Source: Gammaproteobacteria bacterium
GTDB taxonomy: Bacteria; Pseudomonadota; Gammaproteobacteria; Pseudomonadales; Azotimanducaceae
Direction: 5' to 3'
DNA length: 64,000 bases
NCBI GenBank assembly: GCA_009837185.1
Contig: VXUA01000043.1
Span: 20,929-84,928, forward strand
Position 1 is the first letter of the stretch, and every line of letters starts with the position of its first letter. Under the pieces are notes generated by a model, which made no database searches, was not told where the DNA came from, and was given only the letters and a program-made list of their open reading frames with translations. A program made the translations under genes and the position numbers. Positions 8,674 to 17,738 of this stretch are shown here, piece after piece.

Positions 8674-10096
8674 AGTGGTTGCCTTCTCCCGTGCGGTGGA
8701 GAACGTGAGCGACGCAACAGGTTACTCTCTCAGCAGTTGCGAGATCTAAGAATTCGTTTGGTCCGTGTGCATTGGAGTGGGGCCCCATGACACCGGTTAC
8801 GACAAATTGACATGCCGGGAATTGGTCCTCCAACATCTTCATGAATGGAATAGTACCTCCAGTTCCCATGCGTTTATAGGGGCGGCCAAAGTACAGTTCT
8901 GAAGCTTCATTCAAAGCGTCGTCAAGCCATGTTTGAACGGGTTTCGAATACCATCCAGATTCTCCGACATCGCAGTCGAAGGTAATTTTTGTTCCATTCG
9001 GCGGATCGCGTTCGAGTTCATGTTTAACAAAGGATTGCACTTTCGCGTGATTCGCTGCTGGGGGGAGCCTAAAGACTAGTTTCGCGTCCGTGTTCGGACG
9101 CAAAGTGTTACCCGCGAGTTGTGGTTCCGGAGCCCCGCCCAAACCAACGACTTCAAAACAAGGAAACCAGGTGTTCGAGGTCACCATTTGGGCCAAGTCT
9201 GTTTGATCGTACCGCTTGGTACTCGCCCAAGGATACCGTTCCACTATGGTATCTCCAAGAACTTCCGCCACTTCATTAGACTGTTCCGATACCCACTCAG
9301 GAATAGATACGTGCAAGGAATCTGCTAGAGTGCCGTCGTTGCCACTTTCGATACGTTCAAGTACGTCTCGCAGGACGCGAAAGCTTGATGGGACAATGCC
9401 TCCCGCCGCGCCTGAATGCACTCCCTCGGTAAGGACTTCCACTCGCAATGTTCCACTAACCATTCCACGTAATGAAGTAGTCAACCAAAGCTGGTCGTAG
9501 TTGCCGCACTCAGCATCTAAACAGACTACTACATCTGGTGTGCCGATTCTGGGACTTAACACCTGCATGTAGAAGGGTAGGTCTGGACTACCACTTTCCT
9601 CGCAACCTTCGATCACGATGGTGCACCTCGGATGTGCACATCCTTGATCTTGTAATCCGGCGAGTGCAGAGAGACAAGAAAACATTGCGTAGCCGTCGTC
9701 ACCAGTTCCACGCCCATAAAGGCGTCCATCTTCAAGAACTGGGTTCCATGGCCCTTTACCCTCATTCCAGCCAGTAAATTCGGGCTGTTTGTCGAAGTGA
9801 CCATATAACAACACGTTTCCCGTGCCAGATTTATACGCTTCGACTTCGATGAAAATCAGTGGCGTACGACCATCTACCTCAAGGACGTCGTATCTGATAC
9901 CAACGATATCAAATGAACGGATCGAATCCGTGAGCAAACGAACCGCGTCATCCATGTGCCCGTTTTCTTTCCAATCAGGGTCAAAGACGGGTGATTTATT
10001 CGGGATCTTCGTGTAGTGTTTGAGCAGCCCAAGAATCGGGGCGCGCCACAAACTACCAATGTATTGAGTTAGGTCGCTAGGGGAAAATGTACTAAT
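8666..10096 (-). CDS. M20-family dipeptidase / metallopeptidase, probable AUU start
   Basis: About 476 residues; hydrolyses dipeptides or related amides using two metal ions. Visible metal and catalytic marks: LLYGHFDKQPEF (His), GRGTGDDGYAMF (bridging Asp), EGCEESGSPDL (catalytic Glu and Glu ligand), CLDAECGNYDQ (Asp), and PHSNAHGPNEFL (His) near the C-terminus. The dimerisation domain lies between about residues 205 and 345. The open frame has no ATG or GTG start: TTG at 10051 would cut the usual first helix, while ATT at 10096 gives the expected N-terminus (STFSPSDLTQYIGSLW then IPNKSPVFDPDW) and is preceded by AGGAG with 8-base spacing. Start chosen at 10096 by these two points. Last gene of the asnS-to-M20 minus-strand run, 59 bases after cysS. 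Confidence 0.85.
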   Translation of the reverse strand: MSTFSPSDLTQYIGSLWRAPILGLLKHYTKIPNKSPVFDPDWKENGHMDDAVRLLTDSIRSFDIVGIRYDVLEVDGRTPLIFIEVEAYKSGTGNVLLYGHFDKQPEFTGWNEGKGPWNPVLEDGRLYGRGTGDDGYAMFSCLSALAGLQDQGCAHPRCTIVIEGCEESGSPDLPFYMQVLSPRIGTPDVVVCLDAECGNYDQLWLTTSLRGMVSGTLRVEVLTEGVHSGAAGGIVPSSFRVLRDVLERIESGNDGTLADSLHVSIPEWVSEQSNEVAEVLGDTIVERYPWASTKRYDQTDLAQMVTSNTWFPCFEVVGLGGAPEPQLAGNTLRPNTDAKLVFRLPPAANHAKVQSFVKHELERDPPNGTKITFDCDVGESGWYSKPVQTWLDDALNEASELYFGRPYKRMGTGGTIPFMKMLEDQFPACQFVVTGVMGPHSNAHGPNEFLDLATAERVTCCVAHVLHRTGEGNHFN

Positions 10097-10104
10097 ACGA
10101 ACTT

Positions 10105-10109
10105 CTCCT
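10105..10109 (-). promoter_or_regulatory. Ribosome binding site deciding an AUU start
   Basis: On the minus strand this reads AGGAG and sits 8 bases before an ATT codon at 10094-10096, in frame with the M20 peptidase. No other start codon follows until TTG at 10051, which has no such signal. Confidence 0.6.
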
Positions 10110-10155
10110 GTATGAGGCTTGAAGGGGGTGTTCGATTAATCGATTAAGGTACATA

Positions 10156-11562
10156 TTATCTTCGCGACCATCGTGTACCGTTTCGGGTATCTTCAAGATC
10201 GATCCCTTTTGCCGCAAGAAAGTCTCTAATTTCATCGGCCCGAGCATAGTCCTTGTTGCGTCGAGCTTCGTTTCGCTCAGTAATGAGTTCTTCGATTGTT
10301 CTTGTCTCGATGACATCGTCCTCGGGTTGAAAATATTCGGACACTGGTACGTTAAAAAGACCCAACAACCAAGCTCCAGCAAGGAATTGATCTCGAAGTT
10401 CACTAACCGTGGAACGATTTGAAGTAGCTTGAATTTTCTTCGCTAACGCATGCAATTCTGATATAGCTAATGGAGTGTGCAAGTCATCTCGCAGAGGGTC
10501 TAACACTTCTTTAGGAATTTGAGACGAAGGAACAGCACGAAAATCAGGTGCGGTCGGTGACTCCTCGCCAACAAGTTCACTCGCATGTCGCAGTGCGCGA
10601 TAAAGTGATGCTACACTCTGACTAGCTTGTTGCAACAATTGGTCGCTCCATAGTAGACTCTGACGATAGTGACCTGTTAACAGCGCATAGCGAATCACCT
10701 CACCTGGATATCGTTTCCGTAGGTCAGTAATGGTCACCACATTGCCCACACTCTTGGCCATTTTTTGACCACCCATATTCAACATACCGTTATGCATCCA
10801 GTAGTTGACGTATTGCGCGCCGTCTTCTACCGAGGTACCTTGGGCGAGTTCGTTTTCGTTGTGGGGAAAAATCAGGTCTGTACCTGCTCCGTGTATATCA
10901 ATGTTCGGTCCTAAATGGGTTCGAATCATAGTGGAACACTCGATGTGCCAACCTGGACGTCCCACACCCCACGGGGAGTCCCAACCCGGTTGATCAGTCG
11001 ACGAAGGCTTCCACAATACGAAGTCCTTCGGATCCCGTTTGTAAGGAGCTACTTCGACTCTAGCACCATCCAGCAACTCTTCCATGGTCCGACGAGACAA
11101 CTTGCCGTAGTCAGAATTTGTCGAGACTGCAAACAGTACATGACCTTCAGCTTCATACGCAGCTCCACGGGTAATCAATGTATCGATCTCTTGGATGATT
11201 TCATCAATTAATTGCGTCGGTTTTGGTTCTATATCAGGTTCTAGTACGTGCAAGGCTTGCATGTCTTCTTGAAACGCTACAGTGAATCGTTCTGTAAGCT
11301 CTTGCCACGGTTCATTGTTGATTTGCGCCGCGGTGATGATCTTGTCTTCAATGTCTGTGATGTTGCGCACATAGGTCACTTGCGGGTAGAGTACGCGAAG
11401 TAGTCGCACTAAAACATCGAAAACAACAGCACAGAGGCCGTTTCCAATGTGCACACGATCGTAAACCGTGGGTCCGCACACATAAATTGTTACATGCGCG
11501 GGATCAATCGGAACAAAAAGACGTTTTTCCCTTGCCTTCGTGTCGTATAGGAATAAATCCAT
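10156..11562 (-). CDS. cysS: Cysteine--tRNA ligase
   Basis: 468 residues, the usual length. Charges tRNA-Cys with cysteine in the cytoplasm. Class I signature elements: YVCGPTVYDRVHIGN near residues 27-41, the conserved YVRNITDIEDKII block, the zinc-site segments HIECSTM and HNENELAQ, and the KMSKS-type loop QKMAKSVGN. The HIGH motif is HIGN here, and KMSKS is KMAKS, both tolerated deviations in class I enzymes. The C-terminal anticodon-binding helices end in ARADEIRDFLAAKGIDLEDT, a standard CysRS tail. It lies 77 bases after the M17 aminopeptidase and 59 before the M20 peptidase in one orientation. Confidence 0.95.
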   Translation of the reverse strand: MDLFLYDTKAREKRLFVPIDPAHVTIYVCGPTVYDRVHIGNGLCAVVFDVLVRLLRVLYPQVTYVRNITDIEDKIITAAQINNEPWQELTERFTVAFQEDMQALHVLEPDIEPKPTQLIDEIIQEIDTLITRGAAYEAEGHVLFAVSTNSDYGKLSRRTMEELLDGARVEVAPYKRDPKDFVLWKPSSTDQPGWDSPWGVGRPGWHIECSTMIRTHLGPNIDIHGAGTDLIFPHNENELAQGTSVEDGAQYVNYWMHNGMLNMGGQKMAKSVGNVVTITDLRKRYPGEVIRYALLTGHYRQSLLWSDQLLQQASQSVASLYRALRHASELVGEESPTAPDFRAVPSSQIPKEVLDPLRDDLHTPLAISELHALAKKIQATSNRSTVSELRDQFLAGAWLLGLFNVPVSEYFQPEDDVIETRTIEELITERNEARRNKDYARADEIRDFLAAKGIDLEDTRNGTRWSRR

Positions 11563-11639
11563 AGTTTTGCGATCTGCGTGCTGACTACTGGTGACCGTAT
11601 ATGAAGTCGTCGAAAGACATGCGAGTGTGTTAGCGGTCG

Positions 11640-13010
11640 TTAACCGTTAAACCGATTCTCAATGTAGTGAAAAGCTGCACGAATTACAGAACCTTCACCT
11701 CCCGCAGGATGTGCAGGTCGGGTCTTAGTGTTGCTTCCCATTAAATCAAAATGCACCCAGGGTACCTTATCGACGAAGTGTTCAAGGAACAAGGCTGCAG
11801 TAATTGCACCACCAGCTGCCATGGAACTGATGTTGCAAATGTCGGCAACACTGGATTTGAGAGTATCGCGATAATCGTCGAACAGCGGCATCCTCCAGAT
11901 CGGTTCAGAAGTTGCTTTAGATGAAGCAACCAGTCCTTCAGCTAAGCTGTCGTTATTAGAAAACATTGCTGGTAGGTTGAACCCAAGAGCTACTCGCGCA
12001 GCACCTGTTAGAGTCGCGAAATCTAGCATAAATTCTGGCTTCTCTTCCGCGGCGAGAGCTAACGCGTCGCAGAGTATGAGTCGACCTTCCGCGTCGGTGT
12101 TGCCGACTTCAACGGTCGTACCTTTATAGGTAGTAATGACGTCGCCAGGTCGATACGCATTGTCGGATACGGCATTTTCGACCGCAGGGATCATCAGGCG
12201 CATTCTTACATTTAGTTTCCTTGCCATGATTAATTGCGACAACCCTAATGCCATGGCGGAACCAGCCATATCTTTCTTCATGTCTCGCATGCCCTGTGCG
12301 TTTTTGAGATCTAGACCTCCTGAATCGAAGCACACGCCTTTACCCATGATGGTAATCTTGGGTGCGTTCTCATCGCCCCATCGGAATTCCATTAGTCGTG
12401 GCGGAGATTTACTCGCTCGACCGACGGTGTGAATAGTTCTAAAACCTCTTTCCAAAAGTTCGTCGCCTCGTGTAACACTCAGATCAACTCCAAAACGTTT
12501 GCAGACACCGGTAACTGCGTCTTCCAGTTCGTCTGGGAGCATGTCTCCCGCCCCCGTATTGATCAAGTCCCGCGCTAGATTGATTGCATCCACTTCGTCT
12601 TGAACGCTTGCGAATTGTGAATCGACATACAGAGTCGCTCGTTTTTCGGCTTTGGAAGCCTTGGTTTTGTACTTGTCAAAGGTATACGCACCCATACCCC
12701 ATCCAAGGGCGAGCTTATAAAGATCATCCTGCGGAGCTGTACGAAGGCAAAAGTTTCCTTCTCCTAATTTCTGCGACAACAATCCAAGACTTGCTTTGGA
12801 AGGAGAATCACCGATACCGGCGACAACACTGGTAGGATTACCGTTTGAATCAGGTAAGTGAAAAAACTGATTCGCTTTCCCACGAAAATTGGTGAGCTTC
12901 ACCCAAGACTTCGTAGCGTCCGAGCACTCTTGATGCCACTGTTCAAATTCACTACTTGATACCAAGTCGATGGGAATTGTTCCATTCGGAGGTTGTTCAA
13001 AAACTAACAT
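11640..13010 (-). CDS. M17-family leucyl aminopeptidase
   Basis: About 456 residues. Cytosolic two-metal exopeptidase releasing N-terminal amino acids. The catalytic C-terminal domain shows MGKGVCFDSGGLDLK (Lys and Asp metal ligands), MKKDMAGSA (Asp), and the family signature NTDAEGRLILCDALALA with Asp/Glu ligands and the catalytic Arg. The GGAITAALFLEHFV block near the end is also typical. The start is placed at the Met of MLVFEQPPNG, preceded by AGGA at a good distance; the longer frame to 13058 overlaps the lipA stop and looks non-coding. It resembles the divergent 450-residue PepA/PepB-like subgroup rather than the 500-residue PepA. Lies between lipA and cysS. Confidence 0.9.
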   Translation of the reverse strand: MLVFEQPPNGTIPIDLVSSSEFEQWHQECSDATKSWVKLTNFRGKANQFFHLPDSNGNPTSVVAGIGDSPSKASLGLLSQKLGEGNFCLRTAPQDDLYKLALGWGMGAYTFDKYKTKASKAEKRATLYVDSQFASVQDEVDAINLARDLINTGAGDMLPDELEDAVTGVCKRFGVDLSVTRGDELLERGFRTIHTVGRASKSPPRLMEFRWGDENAPKITIMGKGVCFDSGGLDLKNAQGMRDMKKDMAGSAMALGLSQLIMARKLNVRMRLMIPAVENAVSDNAYRPGDVITTYKGTTVEVGNTDAEGRLILCDALALAAEEKPEFMLDFATLTGAARVALGFNLPAMFSNNDSLAEGLVASSKATSEPIWRMPLFDDYRDTLKSSVADICNISSMAAGGAITAALFLEHFVDKVPWVHFDLMGSNTKTRPAHPAGGEGSVIRAAFHYIENRFNG

Positions 13011-13050
13011 AAAAATCCTTAAATCTAAATAAAAATGTGATGTCGCTACG

Positions 13051-14040
13051 TCACGCAATGTGACTGATCAATCGATCAGCACGATAACTGGAGCGAACTA
13101 GCGGACCTGCAGCAACATCTTTGAATCCGAGCTCGCAACCCAATTGTCGGTACGAATCAAACTCATCGGGATGAACCCATCGTTCGACCGGAAGATGATT
13201 GCGCGTGGGTCGTAGATACTGTCCGAGGGTCAAAAAGTCTACACCATGCCGTAACAGATCGTGCATGGTTTGTTCGATTTCGTCATCGGTTTCTCCCAGC
13301 CCTAGCATCAAACTTGACTTCGTTTGCACCGAATCTGAAGTCTTGGCGTGTTCCAGAACACGGAGAGTTTGGTCATACCCAGCTCGAGGGTCTCGAACTG
13401 GGTAGGTCAGTCGTTCGACGGTTTCGATGTTCTGGGCAAATACACTGATAGGCGAACTCGTCACTGTGTCAACGGCAAATAGGTCTCCGCCGAAATCTGG
13501 TGTCAGAGCCTCAATAACCGTAGTGGGATTTACGTCGTGAATCGCGTGCACGCACGCGGCGTAGTGGGCGGCTCCGCCATCTTTGAGGTCGTCGCGGTCC
13601 ACTGAAGTCAGAACCACGTACTTTAGTTTCATGAGCTGCACTGCGCGCGCACTTTTCCGAGGCTCGTCTGCATCGATCCACCCATTTGGATTGCCTGTGT
13701 CGACAGAACAAAACCGACACGCGCGGGTACAAACCGACCCTAACAACATCAGCGTTGCAGTACCTGCACTCCAACATTCCCCTAGGTTCGGACAATGGGA
13801 TTCTTCGCATACTGTATGTAACTGGTGATCGTGCACGGCGGCGTTCACAGCCTCATACTTTCGCCCACTTGGCAATCGGGCACGGATCCAAGGCGGCTTT
13901 CGATCTGTTGGTGTAATCTCGGTACTTGCTACCAATCGCGCACTTCTTTTGCTCTTCAATCCGTCGCGGATGGCTGAAAACCCGTGATGAGTGAGGTACT
14001 TCTCGCCGCTCTTTGCTTTAATTGTGGTCGTGTTTGGCAT
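13051..14040 (-). CDS. lipA: Lipoyl synthase
   Basis: 329 residues. Radical-SAM enzyme that inserts two sulfurs into protein-bound octanoyl groups to form lipoyl cofactors. Both iron-sulfur sites are visible: the auxiliary cluster in [13 protein letters not shown] (C-x4-C-x5-C) at about residues 78-90, and the radical-[16 protein letters not shown] (C-x3-C-x2-C). The [13 protein letters not shown] block and the C-terminal RSSYRA, whose Ser ligates the auxiliary cluster, are intact. The partner lipB is not adjacent, which is unusual for proteobacteria. 26 bases downstream of the ABC transporter gene in the same orientation and 40 bases before the M17 peptidase. Confidence 0.96.
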   Translation of the reverse strand: MPNTTTIKAKSGEKYLTHHGFSAIRDGLKSKRSARLVASTEITPTDRKPPWIRARLPSGRKYEAVNAAVHDHQLHTVCEESHCPNLGECWSAGTATLMLLGSVCTRACRFCSVDTGNPNGWIDADEPRKSARAVQLMKLKYVVLTSVDRDDLKDGGAAHYAACVHAIHDVNPTTVIEALTPDFGGDLFAVDTVTSSPISVFAQNIETVERLTYPVRDPRAGYDQTLRVLEHAKTSDSVQTKSSLMLGLGETDDEIEQTMHDLLRHGVDFLTLGQYLRPTRNHLPVERWVHPDEFDSYRQLGCELGFKDVAAGPLVRSSYRADRLISHIA

Positions 14041-14066
14041 ATCGCAAATCGAAGTTTACAAAATTT

Positions 14067-15947
14067 TTACAGAGACTCCCGTTGTCCTGAGTCTTGCCGG
14101 AATTGGAAATTGTGCAGAGTATGATAGATTCCTTTGGTTTGAAGTAGTTCATCATGCGTGCCCAACTCCGCCACGCGACCCTCATCAAGAACTAGAACGC
14201 GATCAGCGTTTTGAATTGTTTGCAACCGGTGTGCGATGATAATTGATGTCCTCGTGGTCGTCAAAACTTCAAGTGCTTCTTGAATGAGTACTTCGGACTC
14301 GGTGTCAATATTTGCCGTTGCTTCGTCGAGGACAAGAATTTCCGGGTTCGCAGCAAGTACGCGTGCAAAGGCTAGTAGTTGCCTTTGTCCCTGTGAGAGA
14401 TTCTGTCCCCGTTCAGATAGTAGCGTGTCGTATCCGTCAGGGAGTGTTTCGATGAACTCATGCGCGTTCACATACTGAGCAGCAGCCATAACCCTTGCCC
14501 GTGTTAGCGAAGAGTCTCCTAGTGTGATATTGTCGTGGATTGAACCGGAAAAAATGTGAAAGTCCTGCAAGACCACGCCTATGCGTTGTCTTAAATCTTT
14601 GGATCGAATGTCATTGACGTCAATACCGTCAAGAAAGACAGAACCGTCCGGAATATCGTAGAACCGATTCAACAACCGTATTAAAGTACTTTTCCCAGAT
14701 CCCGTTGTACCTACTATCGCGAGATTTTCACCGGGTTGAATCGTAAGCGACACACCCTTGATCACAGGTTCGTCTCGATAAGCAAACTCTAGATTCCTAA
14801 ATTCGATTTTTCCTTGTAAACGCTCAGGCAGCGTTACGGGATTTTCCGGTTCGTGCAACGACTCATCCCAATCCAAGGCTTGAAAAATTCTCTCGCCACT
14901 AGCCATCGCCCGAAACAAGATGTTTATTTGTTCGCCCAGTACGACGATCGGATGGAAAAGCATATCGATGAACCTGGTGAACAGAACCAGACCGCCGAGA
15001 GTGATTGCTTCTCGTAGTACTTTTCCTCCAGCAAACCACAGGATCACACCAATGGCCAGCGACGCAATGTTTTCGTTGAATGAAGTGTAGATTGTCTCAT
15101 GCCGCATCGACCGTGTCTCGAAACCGAGATTATTGGTATTGATACGTTGATAGCGCTTGTAGTTGTAGTCTTCACGTCCCGATATTTGTACTACCTGTAG
15201 TCCATTGAGATTTTCTTGAAGGTTTTGATTGAGGGCTGATACGGACTGCCTTACTAAGCGAAACAACCGCCGAGTGTATCTCCGGAAGACCATCGTAATC
15301 ACAGCTAACAGTGGAAGGTACATTAGCAGGACTAGTGAAGTCTCAACGTTGATGCTCAGCATCACCACAAGTGCAAAGCAGAAGGGTAGAAATTCACCGA
15401 TCAACGAACCGAGCCCTCGCAGAAGTTCGTAAAGTGCTTCGATGTCGTTCGTTACTCGAGTCATCACGCGACCGACTGCAACATTGTCGTAAAAGGAAGC
15501 GGGACGAGTTTCTAAATGTTGGAAAAGATCACGGCGAAGGTCTCGCAACCCATTCACTACCGCGAGGGTGAGAGTAACTCGGTGATAGTGTCCAGCCAAG
15601 GCCCATACAACCTGAGCAATGACGTATAAACTACACGCGATGAATAGTGTGGAAAATCCTGTGTATTGAGCGAGTGTCTCGGTCAGATCAATTAGACCAA
15701 AATCAGGCACAAGCGCACTGGTCTCTTGACGAAAAATGTGATCGATTACGACGATCGAAGAAATTAGAAGTAGTACGATCGCGAAAAATGAAGAAATGCA
15801 TACTAGCAAGATGCTTACTGTGAGTGTAAACCAATAGGGTTTCAACCACTTGAGCAGGCGAAGTAAGAGACGTGTATTGAGGATCGCACCAGAGAGGTCC
15901 GCTTCGAATGCGCTGTAATCCCGAGATGTTTGGGTTCGAACGTTCAT
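14067..15947 (-). CDS. Heterodimeric ABC exporter, canonical half (MdlB-like)
   Basis: 626 residues: six-helix type I exporter membrane domain (residues about 30-330), then an ATPase domain (about 370-600). Walker A is GTTGSGKST. The signature is LSQGQ rather than LSGGQ, and Walker B carries a normal catalytic Glu (VLDEATANID). The ATANIDTE segment is a hallmark of MdlB-type subunits. It starts with a 4-base overlap at the end of the partner gene, so the two are translated together. Together they should form a heterodimeric lipid or drug exporter; the real substrate is not known. Confidence 0.9.
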   Translation of the reverse strand: MNVRTQTSRDYSAFEADLSGAILNTRLLLRLLKWLKPYWFTLTVSILLVCISSFFAIVLLLISSIVVIDHIFRQETSALVPDFGLIDLTETLAQYTGFSTLFIACSLYVIAQVVWALAGHYHRVTLTLAVVNGLRDLRRDLFQHLETRPASFYDNVAVGRVMTRVTNDIEALYELLRGLGSLIGEFLPFCFALVVMLSINVETSLVLLMYLPLLAVITMVFRRYTRRLFRLVRQSVSALNQNLQENLNGLQVVQISGREDYNYKRYQRINTNNLGFETRSMRHETIYTSFNENIASLAIGVILWFAGGKVLREAITLGGLVLFTRFIDMLFHPIVVLGEQINILFRAMASGERIFQALDWDESLHEPENPVTLPERLQGKIEFRNLEFAYRDEPVIKGVSLTIQPGENLAIVGTTGSGKSTLIRLLNRFYDIPDGSVFLDGIDVNDIRSKDLRQRIGVVLQDFHIFSGSIHDNITLGDSSLTRARVMAAAQYVNAHEFIETLPDGYDTLLSERGQNLSQGQRQLLAFARVLAANPEILVLDEATANIDTESEVLIQEALEVLTTTRTSIIIAHRLQTIQNADRVLVLDEGRVAELGTHDELLQTKGIYHTLHNFQFRQDSGQRESL

Positions 15948-17713
15948 CGTTCGATTCCTAAGCTTTCTCTGTTAGGTGTATATACCGCTTCGGAATTCTC
16001 TCTCTGCATGCGCTCGAGTTCCGCATAACGACCATTTAATCGAATTAGTTCTTCATGCGTTCCACTTTCCACAAAGCGACCCTGTTCCATAAACAGTATG
16101 CGATCGGAGTGTTTGGCAGTGGAGACGCGGTGAGAGACCAAAATGGTTGTTTGATCGACGCGTAGTTTTCTTAGCGATTGGAGTATGTAGTCTTCTGTTT
16201 CTGTGTCGACCGAAGCAAAGCAGTCGTCTAATACGAGCAATGGAGCATGTCGGATCACGCCGCGCGCGATAGTTGTTCGCTGCTTTTGGCCACCAGAAAG
16301 AGTCACGCCGCGTTCTCCGACAATCGTTTCCATTTTGCGCTCCATCGCTTCTACGGTTGCCGAGAGACTCGCCGCATCCGCGGCATGCCAGACCTGATCG
16401 ATGCTTCGACGCGGTTGGTCGTAGGTAATGTTTGCGCGCAGTGGTTCAACAAAGAGGAAAGTGTCTTGCGGGACGAATGCAACCTGTGTCCTTAATTGCT
16501 GTAAGGGATACTTGCAGATGTCGTGATCGTCTATGTAGACTGTATTCGTCGGAGTGTCGAGAAGTCGTACTAGTTGTTTCAATAAGGTGGTTTTTCCGCA
16601 CCCAACTCGTCCCATAATTGTGATAGACTCGCCTTTCGCGATATTTAGATTGATATCGACTAGGGTAGGATGGGAAGATCGAGGGTAGGTGAAGGTTAGT
16701 GACTGAATGTCGATTTGACCTCGAATAACCTCGGGGACACCACGGGATGGTTTATCTTCGATTTCCGGTTCAAAGTCCAAGACTTGGTGCAACCGTTGAC
16801 TGGCTACCGCGGCGCGCTGGATCAAGCTAATGATCATCCCTGCGACGCGAAATGGTTGCACGATCATGTTTACGTATAAGAAGTAAACCGCAAACGCTCC
16901 TACACTGAGTTGCTCGGTGAGAACCAGGTGCCCGCCGTAGCCAACTATTCCAACAATCGACACGGCTGCAAGAGATGGCATGATTGCTTGCATCAACGAG
17001 TGTATTCGAGCGTGCTCAAAAAACTTGTCCGAATAAGCCTGACTATGAGTAGCAAAGCGTTTTTGTTCATTTTCTTCCTGAGCCATGGCTTGAATAGTGC
17101 GGATTCCAGAGAGGTTTTCTTGCACGTGCGAACCGAGATCACCAAGTTTTTCCTGCACCCGACGAGAAGCTACACCAAGCTTAGATGAAGTGCGCCAAGC
17201 ATAAATCAAAACAATAGGCAGTGGGGGGAGTACTACTAGCAGCAATTGCGGAGACAAAAAGAACATACAACCAAAGCCGAACATTGTTGCGTAAACAAAA
17301 ATTACAACCATGGTTGTACCGTTACCAATGAGACGCCGAATCAATTGAATGTCGGCAATCGCGCGGGTCATCAAGTCACCGACTGCAAATCGAGCGAAGA
17401 AATTCGGTCCCATTAGTTGTAAATGCTGGTAAAAGACATTTCGCAAATCGCGCTGGACGAGAAAACTTGCACGTCGCACCGCGATACGGGCTGCTGTCAC
17501 GATAAAAAACCGCAAAATGACAGCGACAAAGATTCCGCAAACAGGAAACATAAGGTCGTTGCGACCGCTGGCTAGACGATCAATACCGACACCTAGAAAC
17601 AAAGGTATCGAAGCTTCGCACACACGTGCAAAGAAAAACAGTACGATGCCGCCGATTAGGCGTCCTTTATACTTTCGTACGTATTTCCAAAGTCGAAGTA
17701 AATCGCGAATCAT
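15944..17713 (-). CDS. Heterodimeric ABC exporter, degenerate half (MdlA-like)
   Basis: 589 residues with the same layout as its partner: six membrane helices (about 15-320) then ATPase domain (about 345-575). Walker A is GRVGCGKTT and the signature LSGGQ is normal, but Walker B reads LLVLDDCFASVD, with Asp in place of the catalytic Glu. In heterodimeric exporters this residue swap marks the non-hydrolysing site, and it pairs with the altered LSQGQ signature seen in the partner. This is the E. coli MdlA/MdlB pattern. 25 bases downstream of asnS, so probably cotranscribed. Confidence 0.9.
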   Translation of the reverse strand: MIRDLLRLWKYVRKYKGRLIGGIVLFFFARVCEASIPLFLGVGIDRLASGRNDLMFPVCGIFVAVILRFFIVTAARIAVRRASFLVQRDLRNVFYQHLQLMGPNFFARFAVGDLMTRAIADIQLIRRLIGNGTTMVVIFVYATMFGFGCMFFLSPQLLLVVLPPLPIVLIYAWRTSSKLGVASRRVQEKLGDLGSHVQENLSGIRTIQAMAQEENEQKRFATHSQAYSDKFFEHARIHSLMQAIMPSLAAVSIVGIVGYGGHLVLTEQLSVGAFAVYFLYVNMIVQPFRVAGMIISLIQRAAVASQRLHQVLDFEPEIEDKPSRGVPEVIRGQIDIQSLTFTYPRSSHPTLVDINLNIAKGESITIMGRVGCGKTTLLKQLVRLLDTPTNTVYIDDHDICKYPLQQLRTQVAFVPQDTFLFVEPLRANITYDQPRRSIDQVWHAADAASLSATVEAMERKMETIVGERGVTLSGGQKQRTTIARGVIRHAPLLVLDDCFASVDTETEDYILQSLRKLRVDQTTILVSHRVSTAKHSDRILFMEQGRFVESGTHEELIRLNGRYAELERMQRENSEAVYTPNRESLGIER

Positions 17714-17738
17714 ACGTTAGTGAAACATTGTCTGATCA

